Origin: Bombus terrestris
Lineage: Eukaryota > Arthropoda > Insecta > Hymenoptera > Apidae
NCBI RefSeq assembly: GCF_910591885.1
Contig: NC_063272.1
Coordinates: forward strand, 12,536,364-12,600,363
DNA length: 64,000 bases
Reading direction: 5' to 3'
The notes beneath the pieces were generated by a model. It ran no database searches. It worked only from the letters and a program-made list of their open reading frames with translations, and was not told where the DNA came from. The position numbers and the translations under genes are program-made. Below, piece after piece: positions 61,170 to 64,000 of this stretch (positions are counted from its first letter, which is position 1; each line of letters starts with the position of its first letter).

Positions 61170-64000
61170 GATAGAATTTTGATAGAATCTTGGTAATGAA
61201 TGATGAGCTAGATAGATAGAAAGTATAAATAAAATATGTTGCTAAATAATATTGTGTATTTAAAAGCTAAACAAATTATAGCCTTTTATATTATACAATC
61301 ATACGTAATTATACCCTTAAATTATACAAATAGTGAAAGAAATTCGAGATTTTATACAATTGTTACCTTCCTATATTGCTTATTTTACATCCCATTGAAT
61401 TCGTTCGTCTTATGATTACAAGAGAATGATTCAACGCGATAATTTTAAATTTCGCATATCCGCGAATTCGATTTAGAAATAAAACGAACATTCGAAGCGA
61501 CGTTAATTTTATCTAAACCGAGTTGCTTACCGAAGTACTTTAGATTCCAGGTCAACAGGATAAAACTGTCTTTGTTATTTTCGTAAACGTTTATTCTTGC
61601 TTTGCCGGATATTTTTAGCTGTGACTCCGCTAACCACCATGCACCCTGTCATAGCTTATACATCCGAAATATTGTTGCATCGAATTTATACGAAATTAAT
61701 GCCGCCTCGCGAGTTAAGAACGAGAAAGTCGAAACTTTATAACGCGGGAGGAGAATGCGAGTTGGGAAAATCGTAAAATTTCTGGAAGTACATATATTTA
61801 GCTTACCAGTTTTATATCCGCATTTCAAACTGAAATAAATTTCTGGAAAGACATTAAACGTATTCAAACTGGAAGAAAAAATTTCGCAAGATATATAAAA
61901 TACAAGTATTTTTTTTTTTTAAATATATAATAACAAATTTTCGCGTGCACATAAATTGTCCCTTTAGTTTTCATTATTTCGTAATACTCTAGAAAATTTT
62001 TATGGTCTACACGGTCTTTATTACGTTGAATATTACGATCTCGTGTTAGATTATGAATTTACATTTTATAATTGAAGTACTGCAACGACAGTTTCCGTAT
62101 TTTTTAATCTCGTACTTTGTGAAGTTTTCTGGTTATTTCCATAGTTATTCAACATTCCCCCTTCCCCTATCTGTTTCATCCAATCGTCTCACTCGATTAT
62201 ATATAGATTATTATAGTTTTCTTTATAGAATTTTATTGCAATCAAATATTTTAGCTTCATTTATTTTTGTACACACGTTAGAACATATAAACAAATGTTC
62301 TTAACACGCGAATAAATCATATCGATCTATAAACAAATTTGTCAGAAAAGTCTATAAACATAATTGTTATACAATCGGAATAAACATCTATAAACATAAC
62401 GGGAGAGTGAATTTAGTAATAAATATTCTTTATGAATACATTACTAATAAATATTCCTTTTCTAATCTTAGCATTTCTGATTTCAGGTAATGCTTCAATT
62501 ACAATCAAGTTACGAAACATAATTTTCTGCTGTAAGTACGGGATAAAAGGTAATCTCAGTTTTGTGAGTTTTTAATTTCACGTAGAATTACGGTTCTCAT
62601 TTTGTCGATGTAATTTTCTGTTAAATTAACGTATCCAAACATTGTTAGCTCTTTTCTCTAAAACATCTTGAATATTACGGATCTATTTTTTTAAAGATCC
62701 TGTCCGGACCACCGTAGATTCATCTACAAATACCATAGAAGAGGAAATTATTTCATTCGTTCAATAACAAGTTTTAATTATCTTAAACGAATATCAGTTA
62801 CTAAAGCAGTAAAATATTATACAAGCGTTATTATATTTATAACGAAATACAATCCGAATTGTTTCCTTATCAAATTAAAAGCTAAAACATTTCTCAAACT
62901 AAACGAGGGTAGAATCGATTGAAATAACACGCGAAACGGCAGCCTTATTCGTGAAATGGTCGAGTTAAACGCGCACCAGCACGTAGATATTTAGTTATTA
63001 CGTTAGACTCGGCTTCGTCTCGTAGTTTAAACTGTCAGCGCAAGGTTTCCCCGGGGAATTCGCCGATTAGTTGGTAATGAGCGAGACATCGATGTATGTC
63101 ACGTCAAACTTACAGGACACACTGCGCGAATGTTTCAGCGACGGAACGAATTTCTTGGTTAGAACGTGATCCACCGAACTCAAACGGATGAATTCCAATT
63201 AATGCATCTGCTTAATAATTATACAGTGCTTGCGATGTTGGCGTGAAACGCGGATCGTTCATCACTCTCCGGCATATTTCGAGGACTTTCAGATATTTAT
63301 CGATTTTCTGGAGCGAGACGCTTGAAACGCGCTCTTAAACGGTCTTAAAGTCGCGTTCAACTTTCATTCGTTGTTTAACAACCTCGTGATTTTCCTTTCT
63401 TTCCTTTGTTTCCCGAACGTGACAATGAGAATACAGATTGTCGAGAATGAACATGCGATTCTACTGGCGTGAACGAGCTTATAGGACGTACAACTCTGTT
63501 GATAAATATTTGGATGACTATTGATATCAAAAAAAAGAACGCGACAATTTAACTATTTACAACTGCTAAATAGATGAAAAAAATAAAAAGTCCTCGTAAG
63601 TTTCGATTAAATATAAAATGGAATTTATGGCGATTATTAAAAAGAAAGGAAAAGATTGAACCATTGAAAAATGTAGCGATTTGAAGCTTAGAAATAGAAC
63701 GATTTTAATCTTGGTAAAGACTGTTGAACATCTTGTTAGAAATTATTTACTGAACTATCTATGAGATGAGTAAAAAGAAACCGATACTTATCGAACGTCA
63801 TACTTTTTCGTTTTTGGAAGATAGAAATCAGAGAAAAATCGAATTCAATGAAACGTATTGAATGTACAAGTTGTTCGTTCGTTGCGCTATTATACGATAA
63901 TCAATTCTATTCAACATCTATAATTTGGGGAACGAAATTTAATCATTCTAACCGAATCTTTCTACCGATTATATTTAATTGAATCGTTATTGATTATATA
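61170..64000. other. AT-rich stretch, CpG-richer near 63.0-63.4 kb, no gene recognised
   Basis: No recognisable gene to the window end. A patch at about 62980-63420 combines CpG-rich words with CCAATTAATGCAT- and CTTAATAATTA-type homeodomain cores, an enhancer-like composition without further support. Confidence 0.45.

Overview
The window looks like nuclear DNA from an insect, most likely a hymenopteran and possibly a bee. It is AT-rich (about one third GC by eye), yet CpG is plentiful rather than depleted, which is known of Hymenoptera. It carries mariner-type and piggyBac-type transposon ends, short microsatellites, and no operon-like gene packing. The taxon is an inference; no diagnostic gene is present. 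I recognise no conserved protein-coding gene, rRNA, tRNA or CRISPR array. The best reading is a gene-poor intergenic or long-intron region made of AT-rich DNA with GC/CpG-richer islands every few kilobases. Layout: 1-7.8 kb, plain AT-rich DNA with a 13-G run. 7.8-8.6 kb, two adjacent TIR transposons (a 610-bp element starting CAGTGG and a 172-bp mariner MITE), then a CpG-rich island with a long minus-strand open frame. 14-17.5 kb, two diverged tandem repeats and a small island (17.2-17.46 kb) with coding-like open frames. 20-23 kb, CpG-rich regulatory-like islands and a hairpin-forming 177-bp piggyBac-like MITE with TTAA target duplications. 23-36.8 kb, mostly featureless. 36.8-37.6 kb, the longest open frame (242 codons). 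39-42 kb, two related Tc1-like repeat copies and a 51-bp minisatellite. 42.5-47 kb, CpG-rich islands, a decayed mariner transposase and a candidate splice donor. 48.3-48.7 kb, a long imperfect palindrome. 51.2-51.6 kb, the best candidate for a true gene part: a CpG-rich possible first exon ending in a strong GTAAGT donor on the plus strand. 54.8-55.4 kb, a CpG island. 56-57 kb, purine-rich DNA. 58.3-58.9 kb, a 119-bp tandem duplication between a T24 and an A17 run. 60.3-61.2 kb, another CpG island with a 210-codon open frame. The supported features are therefore mainly mobile-element remains and repeats. Four long open frames and two candidate splice-donor exons are given at low confidence because RNA or comparative data would be needed to accept them. 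No new multi-gene system is visible. The most interesting items are the near-palindromic MITE, the long inverted repeat, the in-frame 51-bp minisatellite, the tandem duplication showing CpG decay, and open frames longer than this base composition should readily give.
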